Below are positions 1 through 5,015 of a DNA stretch of 5,015 nt, piece after piece. A program made the position numbers and the translations under genes. This DNA is from an uncultured Clostridia bacterium (lineage in GTDB: Bacteria; Bacillota; Clostridia; Oscillospirales; Acutalibacteraceae). The notes under the pieces were generated by a model. The model made no database searches, was not told the DNA's origin, and worked only from the letters and a program-made list of their open reading frames with translations. Position 1 is the first letter of the stretch. Each line of letters opens with the position of its first letter. The DNA is taken from contig CANONE010000145.1 of NCBI GenBank assembly GCA_947567585.1, forward strand, positions 1-5,015, read 5' to 3'.

Positions 1-3
1 GGC

Positions 4-86
4 AAGTAAGTTGTTAATGCAATCATGACTGCCGTATATTCACTGTGTTCGTACTAGGCATCTTCAATGAATTGCTTTTCTTACTT
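4..86. repeat. imperfect inverted repeat in left flanking region
   Basis: The outer arms AAGTAAG (4-10) and CTTACTT (80-86) are perfectly complementary. Inside them GCAAT (19-23) can pair with ATTGC (71-75), CAT (24-26) with ATG (67-69), and TGCC (30-33) with GGCA (57-60), with small bulges and a loop of about 23 bases. There is no T-run after it, so it is not a standard terminator. The rest of 1-140 is AT-rich and shows no convincing gene on either strand. It could be a decayed small mobile repeat, a structured RNA or a chance pairing. Confidence 0.3.
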
Positions 87-139
87 CCTCGATACAGCTA
101 CACCCAAGCATAAAAGAAAGTTTCAGCTTGTTTCCGGTG

Positions 140-185
140 ATTGTGAAAAAATTGGAAAATTTATGAATAAATTGTGACAAAACGG
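140..185 (+). promoter_or_regulatory. candidate operator region upstream of the permease promoter
   Basis: The heptamer ATTGTGA occurs at 140-146 and again at 171-177. The copies are 31 bp apart, close to three helical turns, and each is followed by a similar A-rich stretch ending in GG. Between them, 158-173 reads AATTTATGAATAAATT, a perfect inverted repeat of two 7-base arms around GA. This block abuts the -35 element of the permease promoter, a usual place for activator binding. No known regulator consensus was recognised, and AT-rich DNA produces such patterns by chance. Confidence 0.3.
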
Positions 186-214
186 TTGATTTTCTTTGAA
201 GAGGCGGGTATACT
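186..214 (+). promoter_or_regulatory. sigma-A-type promoter of the purine permease gene
   Basis: TTGATT (186-191) and TATACT (209-214) are separated by 17 bases, each close to the TTGACA/TATAAT consensus. Transcription should start near 221, leaving a leader of about 45 bases before the TTG start codon at 266. The predicted start falls on the upstream in-frame GTG at 221, which argues against using that codon except as a leaderless start. Confidence 0.75.
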
Positions 215-250
215 TAGCTTGTGGTTTTTTCTAAAGCCGCAATAAATTAT

Positions 251-257
251 GGGAGGG
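251..257 (+). promoter_or_regulatory. ribosome binding site deciding the TTG start of the permease
   Basis: GGGAGGG lies 8 bases before the TTG at 266. The other in-frame start, GTG at 221, lies upstream of this site and at the predicted transcription start, so the site supports initiation at 266. Confidence 0.75.
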
Positions 258-265
258 CAAACCTT

Positions 266-1639
266 TTGGAAAAGTTACTTGCACGCTTCAAGCTCCAGGA
301 GCATGGCGCCAATGTGAAGACTGAAGTCATCGCGGGCCTGACCACGTTCCTTTCCATGGCCTACATCCTGGCTGTCAACCCCAGTATGCTGGCCGCCTCC
401 GGCATGGACCAAGGAGCGGTGTTCACCGCCACGGCTGTCTCCGCCTTCATAGCCACCATCATCATGGGCGTTTTCGCCAACTATCCGGTGGCGCTGGCCT
501 CCGGCATGGGGCTAAACGCTTACTTTGCCTTTACCGTGTGCCCCATGGTAGCCGAAATGGGCGTTACCGACCCCTGGAAGGTAGCCTTGACCGCTATCCT
601 TGTTGAAGGCGTCATCTTCATCATCCTGTCCATTTTTAAGTTCCGGGAAACCCTGGTGAACTCCGTCCCCGCCAATTTGAAGTACGGCATTTCCGCCGGC
701 ATCGGCCTATTTATCTCGATTGTGGGTCTGGAGGGCGCCGGCTTCGTGGCGGACGAGGCTTCTACCCTGGTGACGCTGGGCAATGTGGGCTCCCCCAATG
801 TGGTGCTGGCTTTCGTAGGGCTTATCCTCATTGGCATTATGTGGCACTTCCATGTAAAGGGCGCTATCCTGTGGGGCATTCTGGGCACCTGGCTGCTGGG
901 CATTATCGCCCAATTCACCGGCTGGTACGCGGTGAATCCCGAGGCGGGGGTATATTCTCTGATCCCCGATTTCAGCGGCGGCTTCCTGCCTCCGTCCTTA
1001 GCTCCCACCTTCTTCCAGTTTGACTTTAGCTTTATCGGCGCGCACTTTGTGAACTTTGCCGCCATTGTCTTCGCGTTCCTGTTTGTGGATCTCTTTGACA
1101 CGGTGGGTACCTTAATCGGCGTGGCGGACCAGGGCGATCTCCTGAATGAGAAGGGCGAGCTGCCCAATGCCGGTCCCGCCTTAATGAGCGACGCCATCGG
1201 CACGGTGGTAGGCTCTGTGCTGGGCACCTCCACTGTGACCAGCTATGTAGAGTCCACTGCCGGCGTGGCCGAGGGCGGACGTACCGGCCTCACCGCGGTT
1301 TCCACCGGCATAATGTTCGTGCTGGCTTTGTTCCTGTCCCCCATCTTCCTGGCCATTCCCAGCTTTGCCACTACCCCCGCCCTGGTCTTCGTGGGGCTCT
1401 TGATGATGAAGTCTGTGCTGAAGATGAAGTTTGAGGGCGACATCGCCGACGTGGTAGGCGGCTTTTTGGCTCTCATCATGATGCCCTTCACCTACTCCAT
1501 CGCAAACGGCATTATGTTCGGCATTCTGGCTTGGGTCATCCTAAAGGTCTGCACCGGCAAGGCCAAGGATATCCATCCGGTAATGTGGGTAGCCTTCGCG
1601 CTGTTCCTTCTGCGCATCATCACTCTGATCGCCGGATAA
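266..1639 (+). CDS. pbuG: NCS2 family (AzgA/PbuG-type) purine permease
   Basis: This is an integral membrane transporter of the nucleobase-cation symporter-2 family, AzgA/PbuG branch. Members take up hypoxanthine, guanine or adenine with protons. The 457-residue product is close to the family's usual 430-470. It opens with a short cytoplasmic tail (KLQEHGANVKTEVIAGLTTF), followed by about 12-14 hydrophobic segments. Family motifs include GMGLNAYFAF (80-89), FVDLFDTVGTLIGVADQ (273-289) and TSTVTSYVES plus TAGVAEGGRTG (321-341). Asp275 or Asp278 and Glu329 lie where relatives carry acidic residues of the purine site. The TTG start is chosen from the GGGAGGG site and the match to family N-termini; an in-frame GTG at 221 would add 15 residues. 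The gene stands alone between its promoter and a strong terminator. Family assignment is secure. Substrate, and orthology to PbuG rather than PbuO or an adenine permease, is inference. The C-terminal GKAKDIHPVMW resembles PbuG as I remember it. Confidence 0.94.
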   Translation: MEKLLARFKLQEHGANVKTEVIAGLTTFLSMAYILAVNPSMLAASGMDQGAVFTATAVSAFIATIIMGVFANYPVALASGMGLNAYFAFTVCPMVAEMGVTDPWKVALTAILVEGVIFIILSIFKFRETLVNSVPANLKYGISAGIGLFISIVGLEGAGFVADEASTLVTLGNVGSPNVVLAFVGLILIGIMWHFHVKGAILWGILGTWLLGIIAQFTGWYAVNPEAGVYSLIPDFSGGFLPPSLAPTFFQFDFSFIGAHFVNFAAIVFAFLFVDLFDTVGTLIGVADQGDLLNEKGELPNAGPALMSDAIGTVVGSVLGTSTVTSYVESTAGVAEGGRTGLTAVSTGIMFVLALFLSPIFLAIPSFATTPALVFVGLLMMKSVLKMKFEGDIADVVGGFLALIMMPFTYSIANGIMFGILAWVILKVCTGKAKDIHPVMWVAFALFLLRIITLIAG

Positions 1640-1668
1640 ACAACTGCACGGAATAACATACCGCCTTA

Positions 1669-1704
1669 AATAAAACGGACCTCCGGATGGGGGTCCGTTT
1701 TATT
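1669..1704. terminator. bidirectional rho-independent terminator between convergent genes
   Basis: AATAAAACGGACC (1669-1681) pairs perfectly with GGTCCGTTTTATT (1692-1704). It is extended by a G·U pair and CC/GG to a 16-bp stem with the tetraloop GGAT (1685-1688). The GC core is flanked by A-rich sequence on the left and TTTTATT on the right, so each strand's transcript ends in a U-rich tract. It starts 30 bases after the permease stop and lies 57 bases beyond the recG stop, so it probably serves both genes. Confidence 0.93.
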
Positions 1705-1760
1705 GTAAGTTAGAATCCGTATTCATAGGTGGGGAACCGGCAAGTAAGGCGCCTGCGGAT

Positions 1761-3797
1761 TCACAGCGCCACCCGCTCCCCGCCCATCCGCTGGAACAGC
1801 CGGGAGATCTCGGCTTGCAGGCCCTGGTATTCCGGCCGCTCCAGGGCATTGGAGCGGAATAGCTGGCGGGCGCATTTCTGGGCTTCTTTGAGAAGCCCCA
1901 CATTCATGGAGATGTCGGCAATTTTCAGCTGGGGCAGGCCATGCTGGCGCTGGCCGAAAAAGTCGCCGGGGCCCCGGAGCTTTAGGTCGGCGTCAGCGAT
2001 GGCAAAGCCGTCGGTGGTGCTTTTAAAGAGGCGCAGGCGCTCCAGCGTTTCCGGGTTCCGGCTGCCGGCAACCAGAATGCAGGTGGAGGCGTATTCTCCC
2101 CGGCCAATGCGCCCCCGAAGCTGGTGCAGCTGGGAAAGCCCGAAGCGTTCGGCGTTTTCAATGAGCATAATGGCGGCATTGGGCACGTCGACGCCGACCT
2201 CTACTACGGTTGTGGCCACCAAAAGCTTTGCGTCCCCTTTGGCAAAGGCTTCCATGGCCGCCTCCTTCTGGGCGGGGCGCATCTTTCCGTGCAGGAGCGC
2301 TATAGGGACGCCGGGAAAAGCTTCCCGAACCATCGCTTCGTAAGCCTCCAGGCTCATAACCCCGGAGCCGTCCTCTTCAATCAGCGGGCAAACCAAATAT
2401 CCCTGCCGTCCCTGGTCCAGGTGCTTTTGCACGTAGCCAAAAGCCCGGGCCCGCTTTTTGGGGTCAATGAGATAGGTCTCAATGGGCTGGCGGCCAGGAG
2501 GGAGCTCGTCCAAGACGGAGATATCCAGATCTCCATAGGCCATCAGCGCCAAAGTTCGGGGAATGGGCGTGGCGCTCATAACCAGCAGGTGGGGGGAAGC
2601 CCCCTTTTGGGCCAAAGCCACCCGCTGATTGACCCCAAAGCGGTGCTGCTCGTCAGTAATAACCAAGCCCAGGTCCTTAAATTGCACCTTCTCGCTGATC
2701 AGGGCATGGGTGCCAATCGCCAGGTCAACCTCTCCCTGGGCCAGAGCCTGGTGCATAGCCCGATGGGCGGCGGGGGAAAGCGCCCCGGTAAGCAGGGCGC
2801 AGCGGACCTCGGCGGGCTCCAGCAGGGCGGAGAGGGACTGGTAGTGCTGGGCCGCCAGAATCTCCGTAGGAGCCATAAGGGCGGCCTGCCAGCCATTTTG
2901 GATGATCTCCCAGCATAGGGCGGCGGCAACCGCTGTTTTTCCGCTGCCCACGTCCCCCTGGATCAGCCGGTTCATGGGGGAGCTTCCCGCCATATCCTTC
3001 ACCCCCTGGGCAATAGCCCGCTGCTGGGCTCCTGTAAGCCGGAAGGGCAAAAGCTGGGCAAAGGCTTCTGGGTACTGGCCTGTAATCCGATGGCGGTTGG
3101 GCTCCCGGCGGCCGTTCTTTATTTGCAGCAGACCCAGCTGAAGCACCAGGAATTCCTCAAAAATCAGACGCCGCCGGGCAACCTCCAGGTCTTCCGGGCT
3201 TTTAGGCAGGTGGACGCTTTCCAGCGCGTACTGAAGATGGCATAAAGAGTAGCGCTCCCGCAAGGACTGGGGCAGCGGATCCGGGCAGGGGTTTGGCAAA
3301 AGCCGGAGGGCGCTGTGTACGGCTGCGCTGATAACCCTGGAGGAAAGCCCTTGGGTCAAGGGGTAAATGGGGGCCAGGTCCTGCCCCTTTCCCTCCTCCG
3401 TAAATACCGGGGAGGCCATGGCCCAGCCTCCCTTCCCTTGGGTGAGCCGCCCCCGGAAGAGGTACGTGCCGTTCTCTTTTAAAAGGGTCATGACATAGCG
3501 GTTATTAAAGAAGGTCAGCTGCATATCGGCCTCTCCGTCTGTAGCGGCGGCCCGGTAGATACGCCGGCCGCCGCTGATGCGGATCTCCGCGGGGCCCCGG
3601 ATAATCTGCGCTTTGATGACAGAGACACTGTCCAGCGGCGCTTGGGAGATGGGGAGGGGATGAGACCAGTCTTCATAATCCCTGGGGTAAAAACGAAGCA
3701 GCTGCCCCACCGTGAAAACCCCCAGCTTCCCAAAAAGCGCCGCCCGCTTCTCCCCCACCCCCTTCAGTTCGCGAATATCCATCTCAAATACCTGCAT
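1761..3797 (-). CDS. recG: ATP-dependent DNA helicase RecG
   Basis: RecG is a double-stranded DNA translocase that regresses stalled replication forks and branch-migrates Holliday junctions and D-loops. The 678 residues match the usual 680-690, so the protein is complete. An N-terminal helix-hairpin-helix-like segment (IRELKGVGEKRAALFGKLGV, 8-27) precedes the wedge OB-fold (about 55-150), which includes FFNNRY (96-101). Helicase motifs follow in order: Walker A GDVGSGKT (281-288), Ia APTEILAAQH (309-318), DEQH box with HRFGV (382-389), III SATPIPRT (408-415), IV LLHGKM (501-506), V ATTVVEVGVDVPNA (528-541) and VI QLHQLRGRIGRG (556-567). The RecG-specific TRG region (FKSTTDGFAIADADLKLRGPGDFFGQRQ, about 591-618) is intact. 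The start at 3797 is favoured by AAGGAGG six bases upstream; Met6 lies too far from it. It follows ymdB on the same strand after 179 bases and converges on the permease. No promoter of its own was recognised, so it may depend on read-through from ymdB. Confidence 0.98.
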   Translation of the reverse strand: MQVFEMDIRELKGVGEKRAALFGKLGVFTVGQLLRFYPRDYEDWSHPLPISQAPLDSVSVIKAQIIRGPAEIRISGGRRIYRAAATDGEADMQLTFFNNRYVMTLLKENGTYLFRGRLTQGKGGWAMASPVFTEEGKGQDLAPIYPLTQGLSSRVISAAVHSALRLLPNPCPDPLPQSLRERYSLCHLQYALESVHLPKSPEDLEVARRRLIFEEFLVLQLGLLQIKNGRREPNRHRITGQYPEAFAQLLPFRLTGAQQRAIAQGVKDMAGSSPMNRLIQGDVGSGKTAVAAALCWEIIQNGWQAALMAPTEILAAQHYQSLSALLEPAEVRCALLTGALSPAAHRAMHQALAQGEVDLAIGTHALISEKVQFKDLGLVITDEQHRFGVNQRVALAQKGASPHLLVMSATPIPRTLALMAYGDLDISVLDELPPGRQPIETYLIDPKKRARAFGYVQKHLDQGRQGYLVCPLIEEDGSGVMSLEAYEAMVREAFPGVPIALLHGKMRPAQKEAAMEAFAKGDAKLLVATTVVEVGVDVPNAAIMLIENAERFGLSQLHQLRGRIGRGEYASTCILVAGSRNPETLERLRLFKSTTDGFAIADADLKLRGPGDFFGQRQHGLPQLKIADISMNVGLLKEAQKCARQLFRSNALERPEYQGLQAEISRLFQRMGGERVAL

Positions 3798-3803
3798 GGG
3801 GTG

Positions 3804-3810
3804 CCTCCTT
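3804..3810 (-). promoter_or_regulatory. ribosome binding site of recG
   Basis: On the minus strand AAGGAGG ends six bases before the recG ATG. It is a near-perfect Shine-Dalgarno sequence, and it selects the first Met over the in-frame Met five codons later. Confidence 0.85.
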
Positions 3811-3879
3811 CTATGGTCGCGGGACGATGGCCTTGCCGGTGCCCAACAGTCTCCACTGGAGGCCAGCGCCCCGCGCCCT

Positions 3880-3913
3880 GGGCAAGACGCTTTTTGAAAA
3901 AGGTTTCCTGCCC
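3880..3913 (-). other. hairpin in the ymdB-recG spacer
   Basis: Read on the minus strand, GGGCAGGA (3913-3906) pairs with TCTTGCCC (3887-3880), including one G·U pair that would be a mismatch in the plus-strand RNA. Inside it, CTTTTT and AAAAAG form a second short stem. This favours a minus-strand transcript, consistent with the two flanking genes. It has no following U-tract, so it is not a canonical terminator. It might be an RNA processing or stability element, or chance pairing. Confidence 0.35.
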
Positions 3914-3933
3914 ATCTTTAAAAAACTTTCCGT

Positions 3934-3976
3934 CCGGTTTTTCGGTTTGTTAACCGGGAGCCGCCGCCTCGCGGCC
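3934..3976 (-). other. tandem and alternative hairpins just after the ymdB stop
   Basis: Immediately after the ymdB stop codon, GCCGC and GCGGC (3975-3971 and 3967-3963) form a hairpin with loop GAG. Next, CGGTT (3956-3952) can pair with AACCG (3947-3943). Alternatively CCGGTT (3957-3952) can pair with AACCGG (3939-3934). The last hairpin is followed eight bases later by six Ts on the minus strand (3925-3920), so it would be at best a weak or leaky terminator. Partial attenuation between ymdB and recG is possible but unproven. Confidence 0.3.
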
Positions 3977-4750
3977 TTAGAGGACCGCCACCCGCTCCAC
4001 CCCGGCGCACAGGCCCGAGGACTCGTCGGCGGAAAAGAGCACGGCGTCCAAGCGGCAGGGGCCCTTGGCCAGGTCAAAGCGGGCGGGCATTTTGGTGAGG
4101 TAGCGGTTAATAATAATCTCGGGCTTTACCCCCAGCACAGAGTGTATGGTGCCGGTCATACCCACATCGGTGATATAGCCGGTACCCTTTGGCAGCAGGC
4201 AGGCGTCGGCGGTGGGGACGTGGGTGTGGGTGCCGAAAAGGGCTGTCACCCGGCCGTCGGCAAAAAAACCCATGGCCCGTTTTTCGCCGGTAGCCTCCGC
4301 GTGGAAGTCCACCACGCAGAGCTTGGGGAGATCCGGGTCTTTCAGGATGCCTTCCAGCGTCTCGAAGGGAGAACGGAGGCTTTCCATAAAAACAGTGCCC
4401 ATCAGGTTCACCACAGCTACCCGCACCCGGCCCAGGTCGGCGATGTAGAGGCCCTTTCCCGGCGTGGCGGCAGGGTAATTGGCCGGGCGCAGCAGCGGCG
4501 GGCAGGTATCGTATAGCTCATAGCTTTCCTTGCGGCGGAAGCTGTGGTTGCCGGTGGTGACCACATCCGCGCCGCTGTCTAAAAGATATTGCACGGCGGT
4601 GGGGGTAACCCCGTTGCCGTCCGCGGCGTTTTCCCCATTGACAATGGTGAGATCCACCTGCTTTTGCTTTTTCAAAGCGGGCAGCTTTTCCCGAAGAAAC
4701 GCGCAGCCAATGCTGCCTACCACATCGCCGATACAAAGGATATTGATCAT
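3977..4750 (-). CDS. ymdB: TIGR00282/YmdB-family metallophosphoesterase (2',3'-cyclic nucleotide phosphodiesterase)
   Basis: This is a cytoplasmic binuclear-metal phosphodiesterase of the calcineurin-like superfamily, YmdB family. Bacillus YmdB hydrolyses 2',3'-cyclic nucleotides and affects RNA decay, biofilm and motility decisions. The 257 residues match the usual length of about 260. Metal-binding positions are all present: Asp9 (IGDVVG), Glu40 and Asn41 (NGENAADG), Asn68 and His69 (TTGNH), His150 (DFHAEATGEK), His175 and His177 (GTHTHVPTAD). The family block ITDVGMTG (193-200) is also present. Two signature spots differ from Bacillus: GNH is followed by SFRR rather than a residue plus WDKK, and the N-terminal GSPGR is GSIGC. 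The catalytic set is intact, so activity is expected. The ATG at 4750 is chosen because an in-frame ATG 11 codons upstream overlaps the promoter -10 element and lacks a ribosome-binding site. It is the first gene of a likely ymdB-recG unit. Family is secure; the physiological role here is inferred. Confidence 0.95.
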   Translation of the reverse strand: MINILCIGDVVGSIGCAFLREKLPALKKQKQVDLTIVNGENAADGNGVTPTAVQYLLDSGADVVTTGNHSFRRKESYELYDTCPPLLRPANYPAATPGKGLYIADLGRVRVAVVNLMGTVFMESLRSPFETLEGILKDPDLPKLCVVDFHAEATGEKRAMGFFADGRVTALFGTHTHVPTADACLLPKGTGYITDVGMTGTIHSVLGVKPEIIINRYLTKMPARFDLAKGPCRLDAVLFSADESSGLCAGVERVAVL

Positions 4751-4754
4751 AGGG

Positions 4755-4762
4755 CTCCCCTT
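4755..4762 (-). promoter_or_regulatory. ribosome binding site of ymdB
   Basis: The minus strand reads AAGGGGAG, ending four bases before the ATG at 4750. Spacing is slightly short and the motif is imperfect, but it is the only purine-rich site near a plausible start. It agrees with the family N-terminus MINILCIGDVVG. Confidence 0.6.
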
Positions 4763-4781
4763 CTCCGATAGTCTTTTTTCC

Positions 4782-4811
4782 ATTTTAGCACAAATGGGGT
4801 GTAAAAATCAA
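4782..4811 (-). promoter_or_regulatory. extended -10 promoter of ymdB (and probably recG)
   Basis: On the minus strand TTGATT (4811-4806) and TAAAAT (4787-4782) are 18 bases apart, and a TGC directly before the -10 gives an extended -10 element. Transcription should start near 4775, leaving a leader of about 25 bases. The in-frame ATG at 4783-4781 overlaps the -10 and cannot be in the transcript, so it is ruled out as the start. Confidence 0.7.
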
Positions 4812-4817
4812 GGAAGA

Positions 4818-4842
4818 GCCGCTCCCTTTATCGGGGCGCGGC
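4818..4842. other. GC-rich hairpin in the right intergenic region
   Basis: GCCGCTCCC (4818-4826) pairs with GGGCGCGGC (4834-4842) at eight of nine positions around a short loop, just upstream of the ymdB -35 box. No T-run follows directly on either strand, so a terminator call is not justified. The stretch 4843-4928 beyond it turns AT-rich and shows no gene, RNA gene or clear motif. Confidence 0.25.
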
Positions 4843-4928
4843 CCAAGGCGGCAGGAACGCTGTGCTGATTAGAGAACTACAGTGCTACGCGCGGAATGCT
4901 TTGATTCATTAATAATAACAAGAATTTG

Positions 4929-5015
4929 TTGTTTAAGTCTACATGCCGCTCTCTTTTTTTCGCTGCACAATGGTATAGCAGCGAAAAAAAGAGAGCGGCA
5001 TGTAGACTTAAACAA
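4929..5015. repeat. perfect 38-bp inverted repeat at the window edge
   Basis: The left arm 4929-4966 and right arm 4978-5015 are exact reverse complements over all 38 bases, around the 11-base centre ACAATGGTATA (4967-4977). The arms run from TTGTTTAAG at the outside through GCCGCTCTC and a T7/A7 tract to CGCTGC at the centre. The right arm stops at the last base of the window, so the true arm length is unknown. The T-run lies inside the stem rather than after it, which is unlike a standard terminator. It may be a strong hairpin, abutting ends of a mobile element, or an assembly fold-back. Confidence 0.9.

Noticed and set aside
221..265. N-terminal extension of the permease from the GTG at 221
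   Set aside because: The codon coincides with the predicted transcription start and has no ribosome-binding site. A GGGAGGG site and the family N-terminus both point to the TTG at 266.
520..1233. 237-residue open frame on the minus strand inside the permease gene
   Set aside because: The composition is a Pro/Ser/Thr/Arg/Lys-rich shadow of hydrophobic membrane codons. The plus-strand frame carries the family motifs, its own promoter, ribosome-binding site and terminator.
1..1748. GGCAAGTAAG shared by positions 1-10 and 1739-1748
   Set aside because: A single 10-base match is expected by chance among all pairs in 5 kb. The flanks do not match, so it is not evidence for an attachment site or target duplication.
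2124..2918. 264-residue open frame on the plus strand inside recG
   Set aside because: It is antisense to the fully conserved RecG helicase core, has no recognisable domain, and arises from the GC-rich codon pattern of recG.
3811..4077. 88-residue minus-strand open frame covering the ymdB-recG spacer
   Set aside because: Most of it overlaps the end of ymdB out of frame. The Arg/Pro/Ala-rich translation resembles noise, and no ribosome-binding site was recognised before its start.
3827..4516. 229-residue open frame on the plus strand opposite ymdB and the spacer
   Set aside because: It overlaps the conserved YmdB frame on the opposite strand and has no recognisable motif, so it is a shadow of the GC-rich coding sequence.
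4751..4783. N-terminal extension of YmdB from the ATG at 4783
   Set aside because: That ATG overlaps the TAAAAT -10 element, so it would lie upstream of the transcript. The family begins at the later Met.
4929..5015. Inverted repeat read as a CRISPR repeat or Tn3-type 38-bp terminal repeat
   Set aside because: There is only one pair with no direct repeats or spacers, and the arm sequence does not begin with the GGGG typical of Tn3-family ends. No transposase gene is present in the window.

Overview
The window looks like an ordinary chromosomal stretch from a low- to mid-GC Gram-positive anaerobe, most likely a Clostridia member of the Oscillospirales type. This placement is an inference. It rests on strong AAGGAGG/GGGAGG ribosome-binding sites, a TTG start, sigma-A-like promoters, GC-rich genes between AT-rich spacers, and proteins that read as Firmicutes relatives of PbuG, RecG and YmdB. 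No phylogenetic test was possible.

Layout: 1-265 is a short AT-rich region holding an imperfect inverted repeat and the promoter of the first gene. 266-1639 (+) is an NCS2/AzgA-type purine permease. 1669-1704 is a strong terminator that looks bidirectional, lying between two convergent units. 1761-3797 (-) is full-length recG and 3977-4750 (-) is a YmdB-type metallophosphoesterase. These two run in the same direction, with ymdB first behind its own promoter (4782-4811) and a 179-base, hairpin-rich gap before recG. 4812-5015 has no gene and ends in a perfect inverted repeat with 38-bp arms (4929-5015) that touches the window edge.

The permease would bring purine bases into the cell. RecG remodels stalled replication forks and branched recombination intermediates. 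YmdB hydrolyses 2',3'-cyclic nucleotides and has been linked to RNA turnover and cell-fate control in Bacillus. No shared pathway is evident: the permease and the ymdB-recG pair are separate convergent units.

I found no convincing undescribed system. The most unusual element is the 38-bp perfect inverted repeat at the right end, which could be a real hairpin, a mobile-element footprint or an assembly fold-back. Smaller points are the tandem and palindromic motifs upstream of the permease, the absence of room for a purine riboswitch in its leader, and the structured ymdB-recG spacer.
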